A DNA stretch of 64,000 nucleotides from Paludibacteraceae bacterium (GTDB lineage: Bacteria; Bacteroidota; Bacteroidia; Bacteroidales; Paludibacteraceae), in NCBI GenBank assembly GCA_024399655.1, contig JAKSNP010000001.1, forward strand, positions 124,001 to 188,000. The letters are read 5' to 3'. The notes beneath the pieces were generated by a model that worked only from the letters and a program-made list of their open reading frames with translations, did no database searches and was not told where the DNA came from. The translations under genes and the position numbers were made by a program. Each line of letters opens with the position of its first letter. The stretch's first letter is position 1. This document shows, piece by piece, positions 7,884-16,659 of the stretch.

Positions 7884-9644
7884 ATGACAGAAAACAAATC
7901 TCTCCAGAACTTCGACTGGGATGCCTATGAACTTGAACAAAAAGGCACACAAAACGAAGAAATCCTCTCCCGTTACGACGCTACTCTGAGCGCAATCAAA
8001 GACAATCAGGTAGTAGAAGGCACCGTAATGAGCATCAACAAACGCGAAGTAGTGGTAAGCGTCGGTTTCAAATCAGACGGTATCGTTCCCGCCACCGAAT
8101 TCCGCTACAATCCCGATTTGAAGATTGGTGACAAAGTAGAGGTTTATATCCAAAGCCAGGAAGACAAAAAAGGTCAACTGGTACTTTCCCACAAAGAAGC
8201 TCGTGCATCACGTAGCTGGGACCGCGTAAACGAGGCTTGCGAAAGTCAAGAAGTGGTTACCGGTTATATCAAGTGCCGCACTAAGGGTGGTATGATTGTA
8301 GACGTACTCGGCATGGAAGCCTTCCTTCCCGGTAGCCAGATTGACGTTAAGCCCATCCGCGACTACGATGTATACGTAGGCAAGACCATGGAATTCAAGA
8401 TTGTGAAAGTAAACCAAGAATTCCGCAATGTAGTAGTTAGCCACAAGGCTCTTATCGAAGCCGAACTGGAAGCTCAAAAGAAAGAAATCGTCAGCAAACT
8501 CGAGAAGGGTCAAATCCTTGAAGGTACCGTCAAGAACATCACCAACTACGGTGTATTCATTGACTTGGGCGGCGTAGACGGTTTGATTCATATCACCGAT
8601 CTGAGCTGGGGTCGCGTAGCAGATCCTAAAGAGATCGTACAACTCGACCAGAAGATCAATGTTGTTATCCTTGACTTCGACGAAGAGAAAAAACGTATCG
8701 CTCTCGGCTTGAAACAACTGATGCCTCATCCTTGGGATGCACTTGACGCAGACCTGAAAGTGGGTGACAAAGTACACGGTAAGGTAGTGGTTATGGCTGA
8801 CTACGGAGCATTCGTAGAAGTAGCAGAAGGCGTTGAAGGTTTGGTACACGTAAGCGAAATGAGCTGGAGCCAACACCTGCGTAGCGCCAACGACTTCCTG
8901 AAAGTAGGCGACGAAATTGACGCCGTTATCCTTACTTTGGACCGTGAAGAGCGCAAGATGTCGCTTGGTATCAAGCAGCTGAAGGCAGATCCTTGGGAGA
9001 ACGTAGACCAAAAGTATGCCGTTGGTACTCGTCACTTCGCAAAAGTCCGCAACTTCACCAACTTCGGTGTATTTGTAGAGATAGAAGAAGGCGTTGACGG
9101 TCTGATTCACATCAGCGACCTGAGCTGGACCAAGAAAATCAAACACCCCAACGAGTTCACCCAAATCGGTTCTCAAATTGAGGTTATGGTTCTTGACATC
9201 GACAAAGAGAACCGCCGCTTGAGCCTGGGTCACAAACAACTGGAAGAAAACCCCTGGGAGGAACTGGAAGCCAAATTCGGCGTTGACACCGTGGTTGAAG
9301 GCAAGATTATCGAGCTTACCGACAAAGGTGCCGTTATCGCTCTTGAGGACGGCGTAGAAGGATTCTGCACCGCTCGTCATCTCCAGAAAGAAGATAAGAA
9401 CGCTCCTGCAGCAGCTAATGGTGACACCTTGTCGTTCCGCGTAATCGAGTTCAACAAAGAAGCCCGCCGCATCCTTTTGAGCCATCTTCGCACTTGGGAA
9501 GAGCGCAAAGAAGCTCCCGTAAAAGAGAACAAAGCCGCTAAGAAAGAAGCCGCTCCCGAGATGCCTAAGATGGAAAAGACCACTCTTGGTGACCTCGATG
9601 TATTGGCCAATCTGAAAGCTTCTCTCGAGAACGAAGGTAAATAA
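7884..9644 (+). CDS. rpsA: 30S ribosomal protein S1
   Basis: 586 residues from the ATG at 7884 (MTENKSLQNFDWD); the frame is open 54 bases further up but that part lies in the leader and is not S1-like. Six S1/OB repeats are visible, at roughly residues 35-105, 120-185, 205-275, 290-360, 375-450 and 465-530, each with a GxV(K)...YGxFV(D/E) core, the last more divergent. S1 brings mRNA to the 30S subunit; in a phylum that lacks Shine-Dalgarno leaders it is likely central to start selection. It forms a single-gene transcript with its own promoter and terminator. Confidence 0.97.
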   Translation: MTENKSLQNFDWDAYELEQKGTQNEEILSRYDATLSAIKDNQVVEGTVMSINKREVVVSVGFKSDGIVPATEFRYNPDLKIGDKVEVYIQSQEDKKGQLVLSHKEARASRSWDRVNEACESQEVVTGYIKCRTKGGMIVDVLGMEAFLPGSQIDVKPIRDYDVYVGKTMEFKIVKVNQEFRNVVVSHKALIEAELEAQKKEIVSKLEKGQILEGTVKNITNYGVFIDLGGVDGLIHITDLSWGRVADPKEIVQLDQKINVVILDFDEEKKRIALGLKQLMPHPWDALDADLKVGDKVHGKVVVMADYGAFVEVAEGVEGLVHVSEMSWSQHLRSANDFLKVGDEIDAVILTLDREERKMSLGIKQLKADPWENVDQKYAVGTRHFAKVRNFTNFGVFVEIEEGVDGLIHISDLSWTKKIKHPNEFTQIGSQIEVMVLDIDKENRRLSLGHKQLEENPWEELEAKFGVDTVVEGKIIELTDKGAVIALEDGVEGFCTARHLQKEDKNAPAAANGDTLSFRVIEFNKEARRILLSHLRTWEERKEAPVKENKAAKKEAAPEMPKMEKTTLGDLDVLANLKASLENEGK

Positions 9645-9673
9645 TCCAAACGATTATTCGCACACCTGATATC

Positions 9674-9705
9674 AAGGGGATTCCGCAAAGGAGTCCCCTT
9701 TTTAT
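9674..9705 (+). terminator. Intrinsic terminator after rpsA
   Basis: AAGGGGATTCC (9674-9684) pairs with GGAGTCCCCTT (9690-9700), with one G-U pair and a five-base loop, followed by a T run. Confidence 0.9.
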
Positions 9706-9756
9706 TGGCAGATTCTCCTAAAAACCACAAATATTCATAAAAAGTACAATCAAAAC

Positions 9757-9787
9757 TTGCATATATCAAAAAAAAGTTGTATCTTTG
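9757..9787 (+). promoter_or_regulatory. Promoter of the YycJ-type hydrolase operon
   Basis: TTG at 9757-9759, a 20-base spacer, then TATCTTTG at 9780-9787. The ATG of the next gene is only 19 bases further on, so the leader is very short; this argues for the 9807 start over the in-frame ATG at 9777, which would lie inside the promoter. Confidence 0.85.
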
Positions 9788-9806
9788 CAGTTTGAAAAGC
9801 ATATAT

Positions 9807-10640
9807 ATGGATTCAGACAGCCTCATATTCAGATGTTTTGCCAGTGGAAGTAGCGGCAATTGTTATTACTTGGGGACACACCACCACGGCATATTGATTG
9901 ACGCCGGCATATCAGCCCGCGCCATTCAACATCATTTGCACGATATGGGTTTGGATTTCAGCAATGTGCTCGGCGTATTGGTCACCCACGACCATGCGGA
10001 TCATATACGCGCCGTAGGAACGTTGGGTGAACGCATCCATTTGCCCATATATACTACCCATCTGATTCACGAGGGGATAGACCGCAATTATGGTGTACAG
10101 GAAAAGTTACGCACCTCCAGACGCTATTTCGAAAAAGGGGAAACGTGGCAACTGTTTGATATGACCATCAATACGTTCGGTATCAGTCACGATTCAACCG
10201 ATTGTTTGGGTTATGTCATCGACCTTCACGGCCAACGTTTTATGATAGCAACAGACTGCGGCACTCCGAATCCTGATTTGATTGCCTATCTGCAAACCGC
10301 CAACCATCTGGTGATAGAAGCCAATCATGACGAACAAATGCTTTTGAACGGCCCCTATCCCACCTATCTAAAAGAACGCATTCTATCTCCTCGGGGGCAT
10401 CAAAGCAATCATACATGCGGCCGATTGCTGGCAGAGCATTTCTCTCCATCCCTTCGCAACGTATTCCTTTGCCACCTCAGTAAAGAAAACAACGATCCGG
10501 ATTTAGCCTATCAAACCATCAGCCAGCACCTGGCAGAACACAATATAATTGCCGGTCAGGACCTGTTCCTTAAGCCGTTGGAACGCCTCACGCCCAGTCC
10601 TGTATACATACTGGACGATCATATAATCACGGAATACTAA
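9807..10640 (+). CDS. Metallo-beta-lactamase-fold hydrolase (YycJ/WalJ-like)
   Basis: 277 residues from the ATG at 9807. The metal-binding signature THDHADH lies near residue 60 (LGVLVTHDHADHIRAV), and further His/Asp ligands are in ISHDSTDC and ATDCG. YycJ-type enzymes are probable nucleases or phosphodiesterases of the MBL fold with roles in DNA repair or wall control; the substrate here is unknown. It is soluble, without signal peptide. The glycosyltransferase gene follows 16 bases later. Confidence 0.9.
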   Translation: MDSDSLIFRCFASGSSGNCYYLGTHHHGILIDAGISARAIQHHLHDMGLDFSNVLGVLVTHDHADHIRAVGTLGERIHLPIYTTHLIHEGIDRNYGVQEKLRTSRRYFEKGETWQLFDMTINTFGISHDSTDCLGYVIDLHGQRFMIATDCGTPNPDLIAYLQTANHLVIEANHDEQMLLNGPYPTYLKERILSPRGHQSNHTCGRLLAEHFSPSLRNVFLCHLSKENNDPDLAYQTISQHLAEHNIIAGQDLFLKPLERLTPSPVYILDDHIITEY

Positions 10641-10656
10641 TTAAAAACTCTTCAAT

Positions 10657-11394
10657 ATGGAACGTTTGGTAATAATCCCTACTTACAACGAAAAAGAGAA
10701 TATTCAAGCCATTATAACGGCTGTAATGACGCTCCCCATCGAATTTCATGTACTCGTCATAGACGACGGTTCACCAGACGGAACGGCTGACATTGTAAAA
10801 CAAATGATGGCCGACACCTATCAAGGCCGTCTATTTATTGTAGAAAGACAAGGCAAGCAAGGCCTCGGTACGGCATATATTTGCGGTTTCCGTTGGGCAA
10901 TTGAACATCAATACGACTATATATTTGAGATGGATGCTGATTTTTCTCATAATCCTCAGGATCTGCTCAAGTTATACGATGCATGCGCCAATCAAGGTGC
11001 AGACGTAGCAATCGGAAGCCGCTATGTAAGTGGTGTAAATGTAGTAAATTGGCCAATAGGACGTGTACTGATGAGTTATTTCGCATCCAAATATGTTCGT
11101 TTCGTATTGGGTGTGGATATCCACGACACGACAGCCGGCTTCAAATGCTATCGCCGCCAAGTACTTGAAACTATTGAATTGGATAAAATCCGCTTCAAAG
11201 GATACGCATTCCAAATAGAGATGAAATACACAGCCTACAAATGTGGATTTACGATTAAAGAAGTCCCCATCGTGTTTGTCAATCGTGTACTCGGGACAAG
11301 CAAAATGTCCGGTGGAATATTCTCCGAGGCTCTCTTAGGAGTTATTCGTTTACGCATCTCATCATGGACTCGCAAATACCCTCAAAAGCAGTGA
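10657..11394 (+). CDS. Polyprenol-phosphate mannosyltransferase-like GT2 glycosyltransferase
   Basis: 245 residues. The N-terminus ERLVIIPTYNEKENI and the motif VIDDGSPDGT are those of GT-A family 2, and EMDADFSHNP gives the DxD metal site. It resembles dolichyl/polyprenyl-monophosphate mannose synthase (DPM1/Ppm1), without the C-terminal membrane helices of some relatives. It would charge a lipid carrier with mannose or another sugar on the cytoplasmic face. The next gene begins inside its last 31 bases. Confidence 0.9.
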   Translation: MERLVIIPTYNEKENIQAIITAVMTLPIEFHVLVIDDGSPDGTADIVKQMMADTYQGRLFIVERQGKQGLGTAYICGFRWAIEHQYDYIFEMDADFSHNPQDLLKLYDACANQGADVAIGSRYVSGVNVVNWPIGRVLMSYFASKYVRFVLGVDIHDTTAGFKCYRRQVLETIELDKIRFKGYAFQIEMKYTAYKCGFTIKEVPIVFVNRVLGTSKMSGGIFSEALLGVIRLRISSWTRKYPQKQ

Positions 11395-12587
11395 AACAGT
11401 TTATATCTATTCTCCTCCTTTTATTTGTATGGGTATCATGCGCCCGTCAATCGAATGAATCCGAATCAACTCCCGAACCGGTAAGATACGAATTCGGATT
11501 ACCTATCGATTCGTTCGTAATTGATACCGGTTTTGTTCAGCAAGGTCAAACAATCGGTGGAATCCTACGCGATTTGGGCGCCACCCCCGAACAAATCGGA
11601 CAGGTATCCGTGATGCCGTCCTCCGAATTGGATGTACGTCTATTTAGACCGGACTGCCCATACTACGGTTTTTACGGTACGGATTCAACGGGAGCATCCC
11701 AACTCCGCTATTTCGTCTACGTAGCCGATATTCGTCGAGCATTTGTTCTTCACCTGTCCGATTCTGTTCATGTGGAGCATCAAATCAAACCTCTTCGAAC
11801 GGATACATGTTACGCAGAAGTGACCATAGAAAGCAGTTTATGGAATGCAATGGTTGGGAACAAACTTCCTACCCAATTAGCACTTGATTTAAGTGAGATT
11901 TATGCTTGGACCATAGACTTCTTCGGTCTGCAACAAGGAGACTCTATTCGTGTATATTACGAGCAACAATATGTTGATTCTACCAGTTTAGGCATAGGTC
12001 GCATCTTTGCTGCCAATTTCTACCATGGAGGCAAATGGCAAGATGCCTATTATTTTGAAACCTCTACCGGTGTTCATAGTTACTTCAACCATGAAGGCAC
12101 ATCCCTGCGGAAAGCATTTTTGAAAGCGCCGCTCAACTATAAGCGCATTTCATCACATTTCACCTATGCTCGTCGCCATCCGATTTTCAAAACCGTCCGC
12201 CCTCATACCGGCGTTGACTATGCTGCTCCGGCAGGAACTCCCGTAGTCACTATCGGGGATGGCGTTGTAATAGAAAAAGGATATAAAGGAGGCGGTGGCA
12301 ATACTGTAAAGATTCGTCACAATTCCACTTATACTACAGCATACCTTCATCTTAGCAAATATGGCGAAGGAATAGCCGTAGGAAAACATGTTTCACAAGG
12401 TCAGGTGATAGGATATGTCGGCAGTACAGGCAACAGTACCGGTCCGCACCTTGATTTCCGTGTGTGGAAAAGCGGGACTCCTGTAGATCCGTTGAAGATG
12501 GAATCGCCATCAGCAGATCCTGTTCCTACTGTAGATCGTCCCGTATTCGACAGTATTGTCACCACCCTTCAGCCGAAACTCCGTTGA
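11364..12587 (+). CDS. M23 (LytM-type) peptidase lipoprotein
   Basis: 407 residues. The N-terminal hydrophobic segment ends in a lipobox-like WVSC near residue 27, so the protein is probably an envelope lipoprotein. The M23 domain occupies about residues 265-385. HTGVDYAAPAGTP provides His and Asp ligands and YLHLSKYGEG the catalytic His. The third motif reads GPHLDFRVW, with Asp where the classic form HLH has its zinc-binding His. It may cleave peptidoglycan cross-links or act as a regulator. It overlaps the upstream gene by 31 bases. Confidence 0.9.
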   Translation: MDSQIPSKAVKQFISILLLLFVWVSCARQSNESESTPEPVRYEFGLPIDSFVIDTGFVQQGQTIGGILRDLGATPEQIGQVSVMPSSELDVRLFRPDCPYYGFYGTDSTGASQLRYFVYVADIRRAFVLHLSDSVHVEHQIKPLRTDTCYAEVTIESSLWNAMVGNKLPTQLALDLSEIYAWTIDFFGLQQGDSIRVYYEQQYVDSTSLGIGRIFAANFYHGGKWQDAYYFETSTGVHSYFNHEGTSLRKAFLKAPLNYKRISSHFTYARRHPIFKTVRPHTGVDYAAPAGTPVVTIGDGVVIEKGYKGGGGNTVKIRHNSTYTTAYLHLSKYGEGIAVGKHVSQGQVIGYVGSTGNSTGPHLDFRVWKSGTPVDPLKMESPSADPVPTVDRPVFDSIVTTLQPKLR

Positions 12588-12611
12588 AACCGATTGTATC
12601 ACTTTTAATAT

Positions 12612-12645
12612 AAAACCCATCCGCAATGCAGATGGGTTTTTATTT
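12612..12645. terminator. Bidirectional terminator between the M23 gene and nth
   Basis: AAAACCCATC (12612-12621) pairs perfectly with GATGGGTTTT (12631-12640) around a nine-base loop, with T-rich sequence downstream and A-rich sequence upstream. It serves the convergent + strand M23 gene and - strand nth. Confidence 0.9.
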
Positions 12646-12683
12646 TATATTTAATCTGATTTGCTGAGAGGAGAAATATTGAG

Positions 12684-13334
12684 TCATACCTCCTTTTTGT
12701 TCTTTTGCTGAAATGTTCGACACCATGATGTCAGTCCACACTTCTCACAATGAGGAGTTCGAGCCATACATACATATCTTCCATGCAACAATAACCAATG
12801 ATGGGCTTTAGGTATCATTTGAGCCGGTATATACTTGGTTAATTGCCGTTCAGTTTGCAAAGGATTCTTGCTGTTAGTAGTTAAGCCTAATCGTTCACTG
12901 ACACGAAATATATGGGTATCGACCGCCATAGTAGGTTGATTATAAATAACAGCACAAATCACATTTGCCGTTTTTCTACCGACTCCAGGGAGCGTCATTA
13001 ACTCGGGCAGAGAATCCGGTATCTGTCCATCATAGCACTCCACCAAACGACGCGATAAACCGACCAGGTGTTCCGCCTTTGCGTTTGGATAACTAACGGA
13101 ATGAATCAAAGAAAAAATATCCGCGACAGAAGCATGTGACATACTTTCCGCATCGGGATAAGCGGCAAAAAGATTTGGGGTCACCAAATTGACGCGACGA
13201 TCCGTACATTGAGCAGACAATACCACAGCAACGAGCAATTGAAACGGAGAATCATAAATCAATTCCGTATCCGCAGAAGGTGCATTGTTTGCAAACCATG
13301 ACAAGATATTAGAAAAACGATCTTTAATAAGCAT
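12684..13334 (-). CDS. nth: Endonuclease III (DNA glycosylase/AP lyase)
   Basis: 216 residues from the ATG at 13334 (MLIKDRFSNILSWF); the frame extends further upstream but would run into the neighbouring gene. The helix-hairpin-helix LPGVGRKTANV contains the catalytic Lys, VDTHIFRV the catalytic Asp, and the C-terminal CMARTPHCEKCGLTSWC gives the C-x6-C-x2-C-x5-C [4Fe-4S] site. It removes oxidised pyrimidines. It is the last gene of the recA-ubiA-radical SAM-nth run, 47 bases after the radical SAM gene. Confidence 0.97.
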   Translation of the reverse strand: MLIKDRFSNILSWFANNAPSADTELIYDSPFQLLVAVVLSAQCTDRRVNLVTPNLFAAYPDAESMSHASVADIFSLIHSVSYPNAKAEHLVGLSRRLVECYDGQIPDSLPELMTLPGVGRKTANVICAVIYNQPTMAVDTHIFRVSERLGLTTNSKNPLQTERQLTKYIPAQMIPKAHHWLLLHGRYVCMARTPHCEKCGLTSWCRTFQQKNKKEV

Positions 13335-13381
13335 ATTTAAATAAAGTATACAGAGAATGAGTTTGCGCCTATACCAACAGG

Positions 13382-14356
13382 TCATATACGCAAACGAAAG
13401 CCTGCCAATAATGTATCGGGGCAAAAATGGAAGACACTGGCCATTTCACCTGACATACAAAAGCCGCAATGTTTGCATGTATCTGTAGGAACATAGGACA
13501 CATGCCCATTCAGTAATTCAGGGCGAATACCTACACATAATCCACGCTCACCGTTAGGATATATAAAATTAGTAACCCAACAAAGTTCACCAACTGCATG
13601 CGAAGCGATATATTCAGGATACATTTTTCGCAACCCCGAACGGCTATTCATAATTGGATATCCATTGCGTTTAAATTCCAAGACCAAATCAAGCACCTGA
13701 CAACGCGATTCATCCGATAATGTCAATGACTCTGTACCGGGGAACGGTGTATGCATATTGATACTGATCTGGTTGATGTATGGACTATTTCGTACATATT
13801 CCATTGTTTCTGAAAGGCCCTGTTTATTCAGGTTATTAACCACCATATTGACCGTAAGTGAAGGACGATGTCCAGAAGGACATGCATCATAAAATGCCTT
13901 AATATTCTTTTCAAGACGAGCGAATGTCCCCTCTCCTCTTACCGCATCATGATATGCTCCTATTCCATCCATCGACACCCACAAACTATCCATTTTCACC
14001 CATGAAAAATCTTGTTGAGCATTAGTGGTAATCGTGACAGAAAAGAAACCTATTTGATGAGCGGTTTCGATTATATCATTGATATTACGCCCTTCTTCCG
14101 ACCATAAGGTAGGTTCGCCACCTTCAATATCCAAAAATCGACTACCCAAATTATAACTATATTGCAAATCTGCAACTATATCTGCGAATGCACGATGATG
14201 CCCCCCAACGATATCATAAATGGAACAATGCTTACATCTGAGATTACAACGATCCGTTATGAACAAAACAGTTTGCAATGGCCGCTTACATGCAAAAAAA
14301 CGAGCCTTAATAAACCAAACGGCTAAATATATATATTGTCGCAAGATACGAAACAT
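13382..14356 (-). CDS. Radical SAM protein with C-terminal cysteine cluster
   Basis: 324 residues. CNLRCKHC near residue 38 is the CxxxCxxC site for the SAM-binding [4Fe-4S] cluster, and LDIEGGEPTLW is the GGE motif. C-terminal cysteines (CWVTNF, GLCVGI, DTCKHCGFC, FHFC) suggest an auxiliary SPASM-like cluster. The start is hydrophobic (YIYLAVWFIKARFF), hinting at membrane association. It lies 9 bases after a UbiA prenyltransferase gene, so a lipid or quinone substrate is conceivable (inference). It is not MqnC or MqnE, whose motif differs. The reaction is unknown. Confidence 0.88.
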   Translation of the reverse strand: MFRILRQYIYLAVWFIKARFFACKRPLQTVLFITDRCNLRCKHCSIYDIVGGHHRAFADIVADLQYSYNLGSRFLDIEGGEPTLWSEEGRNINDIIETAHQIGFFSVTITTNAQQDFSWVKMDSLWVSMDGIGAYHDAVRGEGTFARLEKNIKAFYDACPSGHRPSLTVNMVVNNLNKQGLSETMEYVRNSPYINQISINMHTPFPGTESLTLSDESRCQVLDLVLEFKRNGYPIMNSRSGLRKMYPEYIASHAVGELCWVTNFIYPNGERGLCVGIRPELLNGHVSYVPTDTCKHCGFCMSGEMASVFHFCPDTLLAGFRLRI

Positions 14357-14365
14357 AATCTTTTC

Positions 14366-15445
14366 TTATTTTAAAAAGGAGATACCAGTAAATGCTATCA
14401 CTATGATCAAGATCAAGCACCAATACATTACAATGTTACGTGCCAAAAGCCATCGTATCAAAAACCAATCCAAACCCGCTTCACGAAAAAGGTTGAACTC
14501 AGTCATCGGTCCCATCCACCATCGCGGCGAATCGTCCGTTGGCAGATGGTGTATAAAACGGCAAAGAGAATATATCAAATACATTGACATCGGCAAAGTT
14601 AATACAACCAACAACGTAAACGGACTCCACCAACTGTTCACTACTCCTATACCTAACAACAAGAACGGAAGTAAAGCAAAAACACCGACAAAGATCAACT
14701 CAGGAATTCTTGAAGGTGAATAAAGAAGACGAGCGAAAGTCATCTTCCCCAATTCTGCATCAGCTTGCACTTCCATTACTGAATGAACATATACAATATT
14801 GGTTACCAACAAACCTATGGCAACAGCCATTACAGCCATCGGCCAGGAAAATGGACATCCGCATACAGCTGCCTCCATCCCCAACATCAATAAAGGACCG
14901 AACATGATTCCTATAATCAATTCACCTAAACCATGCATACAAAAATGAAATGGTGCGCCTGAATAATTGATGCCGAAAATCAAACCCAATAACGAATACA
15001 TTATCACACTTAAAGCCGAGTATATGCCATTCATACGCCATTGGGCTACAACACAAGTCAATCCCAGCAAACCGGCTATTATCAGAAAACGAAACATCGC
15101 TATACGCAAGTCATGAACAGAAGCATCACCGTTATTAATATATGAGCATTTGTCCAAACGTGCACGAACAGAGGAAGCAGAAAGCGTAGATCTGATGCGA
15201 CTATCACGTATATAATCGTAATAATCATCGGCCAGATTCATTCCGAGATGCCCCATACAAACACCAAAGAAAGCCAAGACTGCCACCCACCATACAAAAC
15301 CAGAATGACCTACACACATACAAATAGCCAACGCAGCCGGCAAAGCCGACTGCGGTAAAGCGATTGCACGCGCATTTCTAACCCAAAAGAACAATCCCTT
15401 GTGGTGGCCACGATAGTATTGTTCGGTAATATAACGCTGATCCAT
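14366..15445 (-). CDS. UbiA-family prenyltransferase (MenA-like)
   Basis: 359 residues with eight or nine membrane helices. The first Asp-rich motif is MNLADDYYDYIRD (consensus N..nDY.D). The second is degenerate, MEVQADAELGKMT, where MenA-like proteins have RD.E.D...GK. UbiA enzymes attach polyprenyl chains to aromatic acceptors, as in menaquinone synthesis. A hydrophilic insert (about residues 85-110) is longer than in typical MenA. Its ATG overlaps the recA stop (TAATG), so it is translationally coupled to recA, an unexpected neighbour. It is either the organism's MenA or a paralogue with another acceptor. Confidence 0.82.
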   Translation of the reverse strand: MDQRYITEQYYRGHHKGLFFWVRNARAIALPQSALPAALAICMCVGHSGFVWWVAVLAFFGVCMGHLGMNLADDYYDYIRDSRIRSTLSASSVRARLDKCSYINNGDASVHDLRIAMFRFLIIAGLLGLTCVVAQWRMNGIYSALSVIMYSLLGLIFGINYSGAPFHFCMHGLGELIIGIMFGPLLMLGMEAAVCGCPFSWPMAVMAVAIGLLVTNIVYVHSVMEVQADAELGKMTFARLLYSPSRIPELIFVGVFALLPFLLLGIGVVNSWWSPFTLLVVLTLPMSMYLIYSLCRFIHHLPTDDSPRWWMGPMTEFNLFREAGLDWFLIRWLLARNIVMYWCLILIIVIAFTGISFLK

Positions 15446-16449
15446 TATTTACGGAGTGCCTCCATTATTTTTTGTTCCAACTCCTGAGCCAAATCAGGAT
15501 TGTCACGTAATAGACTCTTGACTGCATCACGACCTTGAGCTAATTTATGATCTCCATAAGAGAACCATGAGCCCGATTTGGTAATAATACCATTAGCCAC
15601 TCCCAGATCCACAATTTCACCAACACGAGAAATACCCTCGTTGAACATCAAGTCAAATTCTGCCTTACGGAATGGAGGAGCAACTTTATTTTTAACGACC
15701 TTCACTCGAACTTGATTACCAAGGATATCTTCCCCTTCCTTTATCTGACTAACTCTACGGATATCCATACGGACAGATGCATAGAATTTCAACGCATTAC
15801 CACCGGTTGTAGTTTCCGGACTACCAAACATAACTCCGATTTTCTCACGCAATTGGTTGATGAAGATGCAAGTCGTTTGAGTTTTATTGATAGTAGCAGT
15901 CAATTTACGAAGAGCCTGCGACATCAATCGAGCTTGTAGACCGACTTTATTATCACCCATATCACCATCTATTTCTGCTTTTGGAGTCAAGGCTGCTACA
16001 GAGTCGACAACAACCAAGTCTACGGCAGACGAACAAATAAGTTGGTCAGCAATTTCCAAAGCTTGTTCGCCACAATCCGGTTGCGCTATCAATAAGTTAT
16101 CCGTATCAACGCCTAATTTTTCTGCATAAAAACGATCAAAAGCATGTTCTGCATCAATGATAGCAGCAATGCCACCTTGCTTTTGAACTTCTGCCATCGC
16201 ATGAATTGCCAAAGTAGTTTTACCGCTGGATTCCGGACCGTATATTTCAATGATTCGTCCTCTCGGATAGCCACCGACACCTAATGCCAGATTAAGGCCA
16301 ATAGAACCAGTTGGAATAACAGGGATATCCTCCACTTTATCTTCACCCAGACGCATGATTGCACCCTTACCGAAGTTTTTGTCAATTTTCTCCATTGCAG
16401 ACTGCAAAGCTTTAAGCTTTTCAGCAGAAGGCATTTTCTTATTTTCCAT
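15445..16449 (-). CDS. recA: Recombinase RecA
   Basis: 334 residues. Walker [12 protein letters not shown], the Walker B region [12 protein letters not shown] and the Gln-containing L2 loop region [14 protein letters not shown] are intact. It polymerises on single-stranded DNA, drives strand exchange and, in species with LexA, triggers its cleavage. The C-terminal acidic tail is short. It is the first gene of a four-gene run. No LexA-type palindrome was recognised in its promoter. Confidence 0.98.
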   Translation of the reverse strand: MENKKMPSAEKLKALQSAMEKIDKNFGKGAIMRLGEDKVEDIPVIPTGSIGLNLALGVGGYPRGRIIEIYGPESSGKTTLAIHAMAEVQKQGGIAAIIDAEHAFDRFYAEKLGVDTDNLLIAQPDCGEQALEIADQLICSSAVDLVVVDSVAALTPKAEIDGDMGDNKVGLQARLMSQALRKLTATINKTQTTCIFINQLREKIGVMFGSPETTTGGNALKFYASVRMDIRRVSQIKEGEDILGNQVRVKVVKNKVAPPFRKAEFDLMFNEGISRVGEIVDLGVANGIITKSGSWFSYGDHKLAQGRDAVKSLLRDNPDLAQELEQKIMEALRK

Positions 16450-16494
16450 ATTGTTGAATAATTAATTTGATTCTAAGATAGAATATTTACGCTG

Positions 16495-16526
16495 CAAAGG
16501 TACAAAAAAAATCGGACATATCCAAA
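16495..16526 (-). promoter_or_regulatory. Promoter of recA operon
   Basis: On the - strand, TACCTTTG (plus-strand CAAAGGTA, 16495-16502) and TTTG (plus-strand CAAA, 16523-16526) are separated by 20 bases. It stands back to back with the + strand promoter at 16531, their -33 boxes only four bases apart. Confidence 0.87.
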
Positions 16527-16530
16527 TTTT

Positions 16531-16562
16531 TTTGCACATATAAAAAAAAAGTAGTAATTTTG
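16531..16562 (+). promoter_or_regulatory. Promoter of the FAD oxidoreductase/tcdA unit
   Basis: TTTG at 16531-16534, a 20-base spacer, then TAATTTTG at 16555-16562. A second TAATTTTG at 16588-16595 lacks a well-spaced upstream box and is less convincing. Confidence 0.85.
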
Positions 16563-16599
16563 TAGTCGTAAATCTTTATCAGTTATGTAATTTTGCGCT

Positions 16600-16659
16600 A
16601 TGAGAATCAACACAAATTTTAAATTGGTTCCATATGCCTTTGTTATAATTTTCCGTTAA
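16600..16659 (+). CDS. Possible 19-residue upstream ORF (leader peptide)
   Basis: ATG at 16600 opens a 19-codon frame (MRINTNFKLVPYAFVIIFR) whose TAA overlaps the ATG of the FAD oxidoreductase as TAATG. The arrangement would permit translational coupling. There is no homology support; it may be chance in a 97-base AT-rich leader. Confidence 0.25.
   Translation: MRINTNFKLVPYAFVIIFR

Noticed and set aside
8208..9485. 425-residue - strand frame opposite rpsA
   Set aside because: It mirrors the codon bias of the S1 repeats on the other strand and has no domain.
9777..9806. Longer N-terminus for the YycJ-type hydrolase
   Set aside because: It would begin inside the promoter's -7 region and add residues not expected in the family.
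16450..16658. LexA/SOS box in the recA promoter region
   Set aside because: No palindrome of a known LexA type was found near the promoter boxes.
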